The notes: generated by a model not told the origin, from the sequence alone. Positions 43,561 to 54,492 are shown, counted from the stretch's first letter. The stretch is DNA of 64,000 nucleotides from Diabrotica undecimpunctata (GCF_040954645.1 NC_092811.1:123029411-123093410), one strand, 5' to 3'. Translations and numbers: made by a program.

Positions 43561-44460
43561 ATCATCCATTTATGTTAATACCATGCTCGTTTAGATATAC
43601 CTTCTTACAAGTATGTTCCAAAAGCATCGTGAATAGCTTCGGAGGGACGGTATCTCCTTGCGGTACTCCTCTCTGTATACATAATTTATTTGTTTCTTGC
43701 TCAGATAGTCTTACGCTAGCTGTGGCATTTTGGTAGATATATTTGATTAGGTTAGTGTAGCGATGGCCTATTCGGCATTCTGTCAATGCTTATAACATTT
43801 TCTTTTAGCTTATGGTATCGAATGCTTTTTCGTAGTCGACAAATATCAGTGCCAATGGTTTGTTCTATTCTGCATTGTTTCATTGAGAAGGAGTTTTTCC
43901 TTGGTAGATGCATTCGGTGAAAAGCTTGGCTAAAGTCTGGATAATTTTATTTCCACCTAGTTTAATCGCTTTGATCACTATTGCGTCATAGCCAGGATAT
44001 TTGTTATTTTTCATTTCTAAAAGTGCAGTTTTAATTTCGTATGGAGATATAACCTCAAGAATTTTCGTTCTTTCCGTAGTAATGTTTCCACTTTTGATTT
44101 TTATTTTGTACATATTTTTGTTGCCTATGTTGTTCGTATTTCGCCCTAAAACTTTTCAACTTTTGTTTTCTCGAATTATTTTATTTATTTCTCTTGTATT
44201 GTTTTCTCTTACGTCTTTTCAGATTGATCGGTGGATATCTTTATTTAATTTTTTCATTCTTGTGTAGTTATAGCTGTATTTTTCCGTCAGCTGTCTTCTT
44301 TTACCTATTAGCTCTTTGTGTCGATGATAAAAACTTATTTAACTGCATCTCCTATGTCATATTCTCAATTGATTCGCGGGTACGTGTTTGCTTATACCTT
44401 ATTCACATTTGCCCAATATCCATACACCGTTCCATGTTAGTCATTGGGAAGTAGCGTGTC
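43561..44460 (-). mobile_element. LINE RT fragment, opposite orientation
   Basis: Minus strand: NTNNIGNKNMYKIKIKSGNI, SPYEIKTALLEMKNNKYPGY, AIVIKAIKLGGNKIIQTLAK, VDYEKAFDTIS, RIGHRYTNLIKYIYQNATAS and CIQRGVPQGDTVPPKLFTML. It has RT blocks up to the QGD box and ends before the YADD motif. Different from groups A-C. Joined tail-to-tail with the group-C fragment at 43560. Confidence 0.83.
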
Positions 44461-44499
44461 GATGATAAGAACTTTCCCACCAAATCTGTCCTGCGTGTA

Positions 44500-44590
44500 G
44501 TACTCGAGAGATATAAATTTCAGATCGTCACGAGTTATGGTGATTGCCAACCTCTGTAATGGAGATAGTACTTGAAGAAGAAAAAGACCT
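44500..44590 (+). mobile_element. Group-A LINE 3' tail remnant
   Basis: VMVIANLCNGDST followed by ATAGTACTTGAAGAAGAAAAAG, the group-A C-terminus and tail. Only the last 30 codons or so remain. Confidence 0.65.
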
Positions 44591-44834
44591 GGGAGGATAT
44601 GACACTGCAAAGAGTCTGCAAGAAAAACTGCAAAAAAGAGTCAATCATCTCTAGGGATATAAAAGCAGGTTCTGAAGGTATAGAGATAGACGTCAACCAG
44701 GCTGAAATAAAATATAGAGATTTTTACAGTACAAAAATACATAAAAATAATAAAAATTTAATTTCTTTTTAATACTATATATACAAGTTAGTACATATAA
44801 TAGTACTTGTTTGAGCATTTTTTAAATATCAATA

Positions 44835-45765
44835 CTATTTTAAGTTAAATCTACAAGTCTTCATATGATTTCTCATGGGAGCTTTTAAAATAAAGCCCTT
44901 TCCGCAAATGGGGCACAGATGATCTTTCTCACCAGTATGTGTCTTAACGTGGTATCTATAGGGAGCGCCGTGGGCAAATCTTTTCCCGCAAAATTTGCAC
45001 ACGTACGGTTTTTCTCCGGTGTGGACCCTCATGTGAGCCACCATAATGTCTTTAGCAATGAATCTCCTAGGGCACGAAGGACAAGCGAATGGTTTGTCGC
45101 CGGTGTGGGTTCTAGTGTGCTGAGCGAGGGTGGCTTTACAAGAGAGACGCATGCCGCAGATATCGCATACTACAGACATATCAATGCCCATTTCTCTATG
45201 GAACGCTGAGTAATGCTGACGTAGACTACCAGAATTCTGGTACTCTTTACCACAAATGGGACATTTCGCTAGTACTTTATCGGTAGCGTGAACAGTTCTT
45301 TTATGCAAATAGAGACATTGCTTTTTTAGATGTTTTCCACACAGTTCACACTGAACTGTCGTGGGGGCTTGATGAGATTTTACATGTTTGTCAGCAGAAA
45401 ATTTAGTTTTTAGAATCTTTCCACACTTCTCACACTTAAATACATCGTGAGTCCTAACATGCTTTTTAAAAGTATCTTTAGCTTCCACAGAGTATTCACA
45501 TAAATGACAATGGTACAACCCATCTTCTTTATGCGTTTTGGAGTGGTAACCAAATTCTATGTGAGTCAAAAACGCCTTAAAACAAATTGTGCAGATCAGC
45601 GGTTTGGTTATTTCGTTCAAGTTGACGACTTGGTCCAAATTGTACTCAGGTTCTGGTTTCCTTTCTCGTTTTTGCTTCGGCTTTTTTACTTTATTATTTT
45701 TCGCTTCTTTTGATGATAGTTTTGTTTTTCTTTTCGTCTTTCTAGGTCGTTTATTTTCTGGTGAT
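44835..45765 (-). CDS. C2H2 zinc-finger protein 3, last exon (nine fingers)
   Basis: Begins at 45765 after a TGTTTTAG acceptor with the codon phase of its paralogues. The first part is strongly basic (SPENKRPRKTKRKTKLSSKE, then KKPKQKRERKPEPEYNLD), probably a nuclear localisation or DNA-contact region; no AT-hook core is present. QVVNLNEITKPLIC leads into nine fingers, from CTICFKAF to CPICGKGFILKAPMRNHMKTC, the last being C2HC. Fingers 6-9 carry TGDKPF, TGEKPY and TGEKDH linkers. It is very similar to the gene at 35342 (shared KHLKKQCL, YQNSGSLRQHYSAFH), so these two arose by a more recent duplication than the others. The TAG stop is at 44835. No ATG lies upstream of the fingers in this exon. 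Confidence 0.93.
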
Positions 45766-46055
45766 CTAAAACAGAAGATGTTAGTAATGTTTTACAAATA
45801 TAATACAACTCTTTTTTTGTTTTAATAAAAACATTTTTTTAGTGGAAACACAAGGAGAATGGTTCACTGTACGCACTTCACTCAAGTATTTAATAACCTT
45901 CAATAATATGTGTGAAATTTATCAGGTTCTACAGAGCGATTCATTAAGTCTGAGAGAAAATGTGCAGATTCTAACCGGAAAAAATACAATTTTTCTTTAT
46001 TAATATGAGGCTCAAAATTAGTGCACCGATAAACTGTCAACTTTTATTGTTGAAA
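45766..46055. other. No gene recognised
   Basis: Should contain the 3' part of the intron upstream of the zinc-finger exon. No coding segment recognised. Confidence 0.5.
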
Positions 46056-46414
46056 GGTAAGGGAACATGGAGGTGTTGTAATTTTTAGCGATAATAAAAT
46101 CTCTACACGACCAGTTTGCTTAAATGATATATCATGTGACTATTGGGTGAATTTTGTGCATTAGAAATTATAGATATTAAAACTATTTTAGTAACAGTGT
46201 ATAGAACCGGAAATGGTAATTTAAAAGTATTTCTAGCCCTACTTCAAAAGTTATTGGTGTTTTGTTTTGCTAATTTTTTAGAAATAATAATAATTGGAGA
46301 TTTCAACATTAATTTCAGAAAGCTTCTAATGAACTAAACAGTTTCTGTGATATAATTTCTATTTTTGGCTTAACCATAAATATAAATGAATTTACTAGAA
46401 TCATAACTAGACGA
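46056..46414 (+). mobile_element. Outer LINE, endonuclease fragment (left half)
   Basis: With indels the + strand reads HGGVVIFSDNKISTRPVCLN, LEIIDIKTILVTVYRTGNGN, IIIIGDFNINFRK and FGLTININEFTRI, an AP-endonuclease domain with its GDFN motif, like CR1/Jockey-type LINEs. It is interrupted at ATAACTAGACGA (46403-46414) by the group-B LINE and continues at 49722. Confidence 0.78.
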
Positions 46415-46539
46415 TCCGAGGAGGAGGTTGTCAATCCTCTACCGGACGCGTCCCCAGGTGGCGGATAGGGGAATGCCTCCCAGATATGGGTGGTATCAGG
46501 GAAATGAAATACCCGACGCGGACCAAAACTGACAACAGT

Positions 46540-46595
46540 AGCGTCTGACCCAGAGTGGGCGGCTGCAAACAGCGTCTGACCCAGAGTGGGCGGCT
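46540..46595 (+). repeat. Two 25-bp tandem repeats in a LINE 5' leader
   Basis: AGCGTCTGACCCAGAGTGGG plus CGGCT at 46540-46564 and again at 46571-46595, period 31. Could be promoter subunits of the retrotransposon, as in other LINE 5' ends; that is inference. Confidence 0.85.
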
Positions 46596-46775
46596 AAACA
46601 ATAGGTCCTCCAAAAGGGGGTTGTGGCGTTAGGCGTTAGCAGCCTAGCACACTTAAAAAAATCCAAGGGCTAACGAACAATTGGCAGAAATGAAAAATTT
46701 TAAAGTTAATCCCCGGGTGGCAATCCACACCTCCGAAGGAGGGAGCCCCATCGGATACGGGGGGGCACTTCTGCT

Positions 46776-49277
46776 TTGAGTTCAACAAACCTGGCTTCGA
46801 AACTCAACCGAAGACAAAGACAGAGAAAACTAAGAATCGGCACATGGAATGTGCAGGGCTGGAGAACAAAAGCCAGTAAAGTAACATCAGAATTCGAAAA
46901 GATGAATCTCGATATCCTCGTCACAACGGAAACAAAAAAGAAAGGAAACGGCACGGAAAGAATAGGGGAACTAATCCATTGTTGGAGCGGAGTAGAAAAG
47001 AAAGACCGCGCAAAAGCTGGAGTTGGAATTCTACTAAAGAAGAAATGGGAAAAATCTATAGACGATTGGGAACCCATAAACGAGAGAATTGCCAAACTGA
47101 AAATCAAGATGTATGGCAGAGAAATTATAATACTAGCAACATACGGTCCAACGGAAGACAGTCCAGCCAATGAGAAAGAACGATTTATCGAACAACTTCA
47201 AGAACAAATGGATAAGAGAAAACCTAAACAAGAAATAATAATAGTGGGGGATCTAAATGGAAGAGTCGGAAGAAAAGACAATGACAGAACAGTTGGTTCA
47301 TTTGGAGAAGACACAATTAACGACAACGGAGAAAGATTGGTAGAACTATGTGAAGTAAATGATTTGAAAATTATGAACGGATTCTACAAACACAAAAATA
47401 TACATAAGTACACATGCACTCAAGAGACAAGAAAACTAAGATCCATTATTGACTACATTATCATGAACCACAAAAGCTCCATCAAAGTGAAAGACACCAG
47501 AGTGAAAAGAGGGGCAGAGTGTGGAACAGATCACAAACTTGTGGTGGCATGGATGGAATTCCCCTATATCTGGACAAAACAAAAACATGCATCGATTGTT
47601 ACAACGGGAACGACAATAAACGAAAAGAGGCTCAAATTACATCTATTGCAGGAAGAATCAATAAAAGATTTATACAAAAGAAGACTAGACCAAAAACTAG
47701 AAGAATTCAGATATGACACGTTAGATGAAATGCATGAACACATAAAAACCTGCCTGATTTTAGCGGCCTTAGAAGCTCTTGGAGAAGACGACCAAAGGAA
47801 CACCCATCAGAATATCAAATTAAGGGAAGACACATTGAAATGCATAAAAGAAAAGAAAAAACTACACATAAAATACCTAAACACCAAAAAACAGGAAGAC
47901 TTAGACCTATATAGAGCGAAAAACAGAGAGGTAAAGAAAAGAGTAACAAATGAAAAGAACGAACGATGGGAACAAGCATGCACAGAGATAGAACGACATA
48001 TCGGAGGAACGAGAAATTCAGAATCATGGCGAATATTAAAAGCACTTCAACGAAATAAGACAGAGAAAACCCAGATCGGCAAAATTAGTGAAAACGAGTG
48101 GCAAAAATACTACGTAGAACTACTTACAGAAAACCGTCCCCAATTTCAGGAAGAGAATATAGAACATGCAGGAAATGGGGCATACGACCAGATAGAAATA
48201 AGCCTGGCAGAAGTTAAGAGAGCAATCAAGACATTGAAGAACAAAAAAGCCAAAGGACCCGGAGGAATACCAAACGAACTAATTAAAAACGGAACGGAAA
48301 AGTTATTCCGCATGCTACATAGAATGTTCGAAAGAGGACTAAATGGAGAAGAAATACCTGAGGAATGGACACAAGCATACATCACATCCATACATAAGAA
48401 AGGAAACAGGAAAAAATGTGAAAACTATAGAGGAATTAGTATAATATCGTCGGTAGGTAGACTTTACGGGAAAATTATTAAAGAAAAACTAGAAACTGAA
48501 ATAATAGGAAAAATTGGAGAAGACCAAGCAGGGTTCACAGTACGAAAATCATGCCTAGATAATACGTACACATTAGAACAACTAATAGAGAAGAAAATGG
48601 CAAAAGGTAGACCGGTCCATCTGGCCTTTGTTGATCTAAAGAAAGCATATGACTCAATACCTAGAGTCAAATTATGGGAAGCAATGAATGATGTCGGAAT
48701 CCGACAAACACTAATAAAAGCAGTTAAAGCACTATACAAAGAAAACAAAGTAGCTATTAAATGTGGAAATAAAGCCTACAATCCATTTAAGACGACAAAA
48801 GGACTTCTACAAGGCTGTGCTACGTCCCCTACTCTGTTTAAAATATTCTTGGAAAAGACACTCAAACCATGGAGGAGAAAGTGCGAAGGAATGGGCATAC
48901 CAGTAAGAGACGAATACCTATACACCTTAAGTTTTGCCGACGATCAAGTAGTCATCGCACAAGATGAAGAAGATCTCAGCTTTATGCTCAGAAAACTAGA
49001 AGAAGAATATAAAAACAACGGAATGGAAATAAACTTAGAGAAAACCGAATACCTAACAACAGAAAACAAGGATATGAGAAACCTAGAGATAGACGAGGGA
49101 AGACAAATAAATGGAACAGATAAATTCAAGTATTTAGGAACCATAATATCGAACCAGGGAACAACAGAAGAAGATATAAAAAACAGACTGAGACAAACAA
49201 GAAACTGTATAAGACAACTAAACTCAGTGTTGTGGGATAAGAACATTACGATAAAGACAAAAAAAGAGAATATATAA
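46776..49277 (+). CDS. LINE endonuclease-reverse transcriptase polyprotein, almost intact
   Basis: The open stretch has 833 codons. The frame is open from about 46710 but has no ATG before the first domain, so the start is uncertain (the first Met is in MNLDILVTTET). Order: AP endonuclease (LRIGTWNVQGWRTKASKV, IIIVGDLNGRVGR, SIIDYIIMNHKSSIKV, GTDHKLVVAWM) at about residues 20-260; Lys/Glu-rich linker; RT from about residue 480 (KAKGPGGIPNELIKNG, YRGISIISSVGRLYGKII, HLAFVDLKKAYDSIPRVKLW, TKGLLQGCATSPTLFKIF, LYTLSFADDQVVIAQDEEDL with an intact FADD). After 49264 one extra base shifts the frame; the true C-terminus (TLARSILTYGSENWTINK ... GRRKRGRPRRSFRDEID ... LSEGRQ) continues to 49692 with one TAG at 49447. 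Only these two lesions separate it from an intact element. Confidence 0.9.
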   Translation: MSSTNLASKLNRRQRQRKLRIGTWNVQGWRTKASKVTSEFEKMNLDILVTTETKKKGNGTERIGELIHCWSGVEKKDRAKAGVGILLKKKWEKSIDDWEPINERIAKLKIKMYGREIIILATYGPTEDSPANEKERFIEQLQEQMDKRKPKQEIIIVGDLNGRVGRKDNDRTVGSFGEDTINDNGERLVELCEVNDLKIMNGFYKHKNIHKYTCTQETRKLRSIIDYIIMNHKSSIKVKDTRVKRGAECGTDHKLVVAWMEFPYIWTKQKHASIVTTGTTINEKRLKLHLLQEESIKDLYKRRLDQKLEEFRYDTLDEMHEHIKTCLILAALEALGEDDQRNTHQNIKLREDTLKCIKEKKKLHIKYLNTKKQEDLDLYRAKNREVKKRVTNEKNERWEQACTEIERHIGGTRNSESWRILKALQRNKTEKTQIGKISENEWQKYYVELLTENRPQFQEENIEHAGNGAYDQIEISLAEVKRAIKTLKNKKAKGPGGIPNELIKNGTEKLFRMLHRMFERGLNGEEIPEEWTQAYITSIHKKGNRKKCENYRGISIISSVGRLYGKIIKEKLETEIIGKIGEDQAGFTVRKSCLDNTYTLEQLIEKKMAKGRPVHLAFVDLKKAYDSIPRVKLWEAMNDVGIRQTLIKAVKALYKENKVAIKCGNKAYNPFKTTKGLLQGCATSPTLFKIFLEKTLKPWRRKCEGMGIPVRDEYLYTLSFADDQVVIAQDEEDLSFMLRKLEEEYKNNGMEINLEKTEYLTTENKDMRNLEIDEGRQINGTDKFKYLGTIISNQGTTEEDIKNRLRQTRNCIRQLNSVLWDKNITIKTKKENI

Positions 49278-49721
49278 TACCCTGGCAAGAAGTATCCTGA
49301 CATATGGGTCCGAAAACTGGACAATAAACAAGAGAAATAGAGGTAGAATAAGAGCAGTAGAAATGGAGTTCCTGAGGAGAAGCTGTAGACTTACAAAAAG
49401 AGACAGAATTGAAAACGCAGAGATTAAGCGGAGAATGGGAGTGCAATAGGACATAATCGACTATATAGAGGAGAAGAGACTATCCTGGTACGGCCACGTC
49501 AGAAGAGCGGACAGAGGACGCTGGATAAACAAAATCACAGAATGGAGCCCGATTGGAAGAAGAAAGAGAGGAAGACCCCGAAGGTCATTCAGAGATGAAA
49601 TCGACGAGGCTATGGAGAAAAGAACCCTGCGAGATGGAGACTGGAATGACAGGGAAAATTGGAGAAAACGGTTGAGTGAAGGAAGACAGTGAAAACTGTG
49701 GAAATCCTTAGTAGTAGTAGT

Positions 49722-50208
49722 ATAACTAGACGAGCAACTTGTTTAGATAACGTCCTAACAAACCTAAGCAGTGAATAGTTGGTTGTGGAATTTTGGACCA
49801 ATGTATCTCTGAAAAAATTTATAGTGCTAACATATACAGAAGACATATAACAAGTAATGGTATCCTGATGTTAAAACAGTGATTAAATAACGTTGACTGG
49901 GCTTCAGTTGTTTCTCTCAAAACAGCAACAGAATTAGCTCAATTTATTACCGAAATTTATGCAAAGTTAACTAAAATTAATTTTTCAATAAAAAATCACG
50001 AACTCATAATAAAGCTCCAATTTCTTGGTTTGATGATGAACTAATAGTAATGCGAGAAAATTTTTCCACAGTCAAGATAATTGCTGACGTTACAAAGGAA
50101 TATAGTGAGTATAAAAAGTTTAAAAAGCACTTTAAATCAACAATATCATTAAAGAAAACACTGGCTTATGAGAATTTGTTTTCTAATTTAGAAAATATAT
50201 CTCGCAGT
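49722..50208 (+). mobile_element. Outer LINE, continuation after the insertion
   Basis: Resumes after the 12-bp duplication with TRRATCLDNVLTNLSSE, then decayed sequence and YKKFKKHFKSTISLKKTLAY ending at about 50205, where a hAT-like end starts. Belongs with 46056-46414. Confidence 0.72.
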
Positions 50209-51280
50209 GGCGGCCGGCCAGGGTCGGCAGGATCGGCAGTGCCGACCCACACCTTTATAGATATTATAGATTTTTTTAATATTTAATTTAATCAGTATTT
50301 CAATAATTAATTGTGGCAGGTAATCAGTTGATGTCATTTGTTTTTGTGAAATAAAAAAAAATATCTGTGAGATAATAAAAACTAAATTTTATTCATGGTT
50401 TTTAAAAGAATTCGTCCAATCTGAGCGTTAAGTGATCCCTGCGTAAGACACTTTTCAAATTAATGATCCGATATCGGAGACATCCATCCGCCTGTGAATT
50501 CTTAAAAAGGCACGTTTCGGGTTTTCGGCAAGCCGATCCCAACCTTGACGATTTACATGTAAAAATCAACGAAATATTAGTTGATGAGCAACCAAACATA
50601 CATTTCTCTCCATACGCATTTAATTGCAAAGCACGGCAAATTTAAATTTGCCGATGCTTCATTTGGATTGGTGATTGGTCGCGAACTGTACTTTGCGAGG
50701 GATGAAATGTTATTTCATATAAGAACTTAAGGAGTGAAGTGAAGTGATATTCAGTGCACGAACTAGCCTTTCTTTCTGTGATTTATTTTTATTTTCTAAA
50801 GTAATACTGTGATACGTTACGTCTGCCGTAAATAGTTAAAGGTTAAATGGTTTTTTGATATATTAGAAATTTTTTTTTAATAACGCGTAAACAAATTCAG
50901 GTAAATTAACCTAAAAAATGCAAGCTATGGGAGAAACTGTAAGTATTGATAAATCTGATATTGTAAATTATATTTTGCAAAATGGGTTTTCATCTATTCC
51001 ATACAAAGAACAAATTGTTATTAAAAATAAGGGGCGTCGTTTGCCTAAAATGTCCCGGTTTATAAATATTAGTGCGGAGGGTAAGGGAAGTAATAGATCA
51101 TTTTCAGATAATTGGTACAGCAAGGCTTACCGGGAGTGAAATAAAAAACAAACTTTTCTGTTGGCCTTGCATTTTATTTTTGACAGATAGGGGCAAACAT
51201 CAAAATCCGTGGTGTGAATATAGTTACGATAATTTAAAGGAATTAATTAGGGCTTTACATAAACATGATATTTGACGAAG
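50209..51280 (+). mobile_element. hAT element, left end and N-terminal transposase part
   Basis: CAGTGGCGGCCGGCCAGGGT at 50209 matches the style of hAT termini and is followed by an internal GGTCGGCA/TGCCGACC stem. From ATG 50918: IVNYILQNGFSSIPYKEQIV, GRRLPKMSRFINI, RSFSDNWYSKAY, then in another frame ARLTGSEIKNKLFCWPCILF and YDNLKELIRALHKHDI. This is the TTF-type zinc-finger region (W-LTG-----LYCWPCLLF) of ZMYM-like hAT transposases. It ends in a stop at about 51275; the catalytic part and right end are absent from this place. Confidence 0.7.
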
Positions 51281-52339
51281 TAAGTCTAAAACGTTAATCA
51301 CAAAAAAACTTTTATCATCCATTAACTTCGAGTTTTTATCGAGGTTAATCAATTTCTTCATTTAAAAAAACGTTTCTTGGCTTATTTCAGATGCCCTGAG
51401 GATACTCTAGTGAGCAAAAGTACTTGGGCAAGATTTAATTAATAAAACTGTGCTCGATATCTGCCTTTATTTTATAGTGCATTTTTTCGAGCATTCAAGA
51501 TTATATCAATTTAAAACTATTTTTGTATATTGACTAAATAAATTCTATTCTATTCAGTATAATATGTCTAAGTATAATTCATTATTGCTAAATTCAAATT
51601 ATTTTCTATGAAAGAAAAATCAGAAACTTTGAAATTCCGTGACGAGCATAACATTAAAAATGTTCAGAAGTATTTACAAAAATAAGCCGGAACATTTAAA
51701 TCCTACCTCCAACTGGATATTCAATTAAAATTTAAACATAATATGTAATGTTTTTGTACAGCTACTCCAGTTGTCAGAGACGAAAATGCCACTGATTATC
51801 TAAAAATCATACGAACAATTTAGCTTGTTTGTATGTTCTTTACAGTTCAAATCTTTGATGACTGGACTAATAGCAAGAGGCAAAGAATCATATACAACAT
51901 AAAAAAGAATACTACAGTAACTGATAGTTCTATATACAGCTTGCTTACCTAAGTGTTTTGGCCACTTACAGTCCATTTCAAGATAAATATTGACTGCAAT
52001 AAATTGCAAGCATAATTTTAACAGGTTCACTGCCGTAGCTGTCAAATAAGCCGCTTGTACGACTATCCCCACGCGCCATGGATATAGGGCACTGCGTCAT
52101 TTGACAATAAATCTAGCAGAAACACTATTCTGACCGCCGCTTCCATTTAAATGGACATGAAATGTGACTGCTTGGCGTGTACGACTACGTGAGTTTCCAA
52201 ATTAAATTAATTTTTTGCAACATTACTGGAAATCAGGCAAAACCTAATAAATCAATGTTTATTTAAAATAACCTGCGTAACAAGTATTATGGTCAATAAA
52301 AAAGTAAAAGTAAAAGAAACACTTAAATTTAAACAGAAT
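51281..52339. other. No gene recognised
   Basis: AT-rich. At 52060-52200 there are GTACGACTA-type motifs near the 3' flank of the piggyBac relic, similar to sequence at 54175-54200, but they are in direct orientation and no TTAA-bounded inverted repeat is clear. Confidence 0.45.
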
Positions 52340-54130
52340 GTAATACATTAATTTTTTAAATGTTTTGCATTGAAGCAGGGAAGGCAAAAAAGAGGATGAT
52401 CTTCGCAGTCCGTACAGTACGTGGTAAGCTTTTTTACTCTGGTTTTGGGTATCTCCCATCTAACTTTCTTTTCGTAGCATCCTCTACAATATTTTCTTAC
52501 AATAGCAGCCACTCCTTCCTTTTTCAATAATGTATGGTTTTTTATACTTTTTCTTGTAATCGGTTGCCGTGGGATATCAGCATGTCCATCAGTTTCTAAA
52601 CCCCCTTTTAGTAAGTTTGCGACAACAATCTCACGAAACTTGCTTATTGTAATGTTTGTATTAGATAGTTCTTTGAAAATTATATGCGCATTTACAATAG
52701 TTGTGCCCAGTATGATTTCCATTGCTATCTTGCTATACCACTTTAGTGAACGCCGCAAAGCAGAATTATAACTGGCCATCTGGTCAGACAAATGGATTGA
52801 AACTTTGCCAGCATTGTAGTCTATTATATCTTCTGGTTTACTTATAGGGCCCGTGAGTCTTTCAATAATTTTAGAACTGTCAGTATGCTTAGTTGATAAA
52901 ATCAGTACATCACGCTTATTATGCTACTTGATGATACAAATACCCCTATCATTTTCTTTAGCAAAAATTTCACCCTTTTTAAGTTTTTTACTTAGAACGT
53001 CTTTGGGGTTTCCTCTGCGGTTTGCCGCCCTCAAAGTTCCCAGCAAATGCGTACGGTTATCTAGAAGAAGGTTAGCCAATTTAAGGTTTGTATAAAAATT
53101 ATCGGTAATAATTGTACGACCTGCATTTAGAAGATTTCTTGAAAGATTCATTACCACATTTGTAGGAACTGAAGCTCCCCTGTCCCTCTCTTTTTCAGCG
53201 TATCTCCCGGAGTATAAATTTCTTGATAAACAAGTTCGCCAAACGGCCTAATTTTGTGTAAGCGGTCTCCTTCTTCGCAATCGTTGTTATTAGAAAAGGG
53301 CCACATTCTAAGCAAAAGCTCAAAGCGATTTCGGCTCATGGAACTTGGTGCAATATCATTACGGAATAAAGATTCTTTACTCCAGTAATGAGACAATGAA
53401 AGCATTCGAACTAAGCCTCTGTACCCAAGTAGGCCAATAAATTTCTTCCCTTTTCGTAGGTTGCCAGTCATGTAATCTTGATTTTTTGGAGACATTTATT
53501 GAAAGCACTTGTTGCGTTGCATATAAGTTTGTTGGGTCGACCATCAAATCGATAATATTGAAGTCAAAAAATGCATAAAAACAGGAAACCGGTGTTATTT
53601 CATCTAAAAAAATGGCTGCTGCATAATTTGGATTGAGACCGACAGTATTATCAAATTTGAATCGTTGGTGATTTCCGGCTGGGTTCGTCAATTGCTGCTC
53701 ATTAGTGTCTTGATTGTCTTGACTGTCTATTGGGTCTTCAAACAAAACATTTTTAATATCCGGCACATTATCCAGACATCTGTTTTCATGTACAACAGCA
53801 CGGGTTTCAATTTTTCGCACCTTCTTTTTTGAAGTAGTATCTTCATCTGAAGTAGACGATAAATCAATCTCTTCTGAACTTGAAGGTACATACAAGTCTT
53901 TCTCAGAATTCAATGTGTCTAAGTCGTTACTTTCCTCGTCAGTTTCTAAAATAATTCTAACCTCACTTTCAAGCGCTAGTAAATAACAAAAAAACTTATT
54001 CCTTGTAGTTTTTCCCTTGCTAATCGTAATAAATATGCACCACGTGAATTTGGTAGCATTTTCAATCAATAATCCTCTAAAAAACGTATAAACCGTAATA
54101 AAACGCAACACAACACGTGTACTACAACAC
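52340..54130 (-). pseudogene. piggyBac-like transposase relic 2, internally deleted
   Basis: Minus strand, in order: acidic N-terminus (ETDEESNDLDTLNSEKDLYV, SSSEEIDLSSTSDEDTTSKK), then WQPTKREEIYWPTWVQ-type sequence with a frame change, GYRGLVRMLSLSHYWSKESL, SMSRNRFELLLRMWPFSNNN, RPFGELVYQEIYTPGD, a jump to TNVVMNLSRNLLNAGRTIIT, DNFYTNLKLANLLLDN, LRAANRRGNPKDVLSKKLKK, SDQMASYNSALRRSLKWYSK, and a Cys-rich end (CRGCYEKK, CTDCEDHPLFCLPCF). The segment between TPGD and NVVMNLS, which in piggyBac proteins holds the first catalytic Asp and the FRGR-QY block, is deleted. Several other frameshifts. Confidence 0.88.
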
Positions 54131-54492
54131 AAGTGCGTAAGCTCAAGGTAACTGCTAAACCTGACCCGTGACCGCTCGGCGTACGAGGCTATTATCCACT
54201 GCTGGCGCCGAAGCGGTCAAATCGGCCGATTTTGAGTTTTGAACGGTAACTTCTTAATTTTTTTGTGGAAATTATTTTGATTTTGTAAAATAATATTTTA
54301 TTGTCTCCTTATTACAATATTCACTTTGGCGCCAGAGAAAAATTTTACGAAAATCACCTTTGCAGTTAACTTGTTAAGTAAATTATTGTGTTTGAGGTCC
54401 ATAACTCTAGGATATGATCTTCGATTCATCTAATATTTGTACAATTTACTGTTTTATACTGAATCAATATAAGTTAAAACCAGACATGAATC
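54131..54492. other. No gene recognised
   Basis: Flank of the piggyBac relic; includes a GC-rich patch (54165-54235). Nothing further recognised. Confidence 0.45.

Larger units (their letters stand above)
46415..49721 (+). mobile_element. Near-complete group-B LINE with 12-bp target duplication
   Basis: ATAACTAGACGA occurs on both sides (46403-46414, 49722-49733), fixing the insert at about 3.3 kb. The GC-rich 5' leader holds two 25-bp repeats starting AGCGTCTGACCCAGAGTGGG (46540-46564, 46571-46595). One large reading frame encodes endonuclease and RT. The 3' end is GTGGAAATCCTTAGTAGTAGTAG, a (TAG)n tail. Relatives here: 12978-14848 and 56690-58022. Confidence 0.93.

Noticed and set aside
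44572..44772. A 66-codon frame after the group-A tail as a gene
   Set aside because: It begins in the (GAA)n tail and has no recognised domain.
52060..54200. TTAA-bounded inverted repeats of the second piggyBac relic
   Set aside because: Similar GTACGA motifs at the two sides are in direct, not inverted, orientation and no TTAA pair is convincing.
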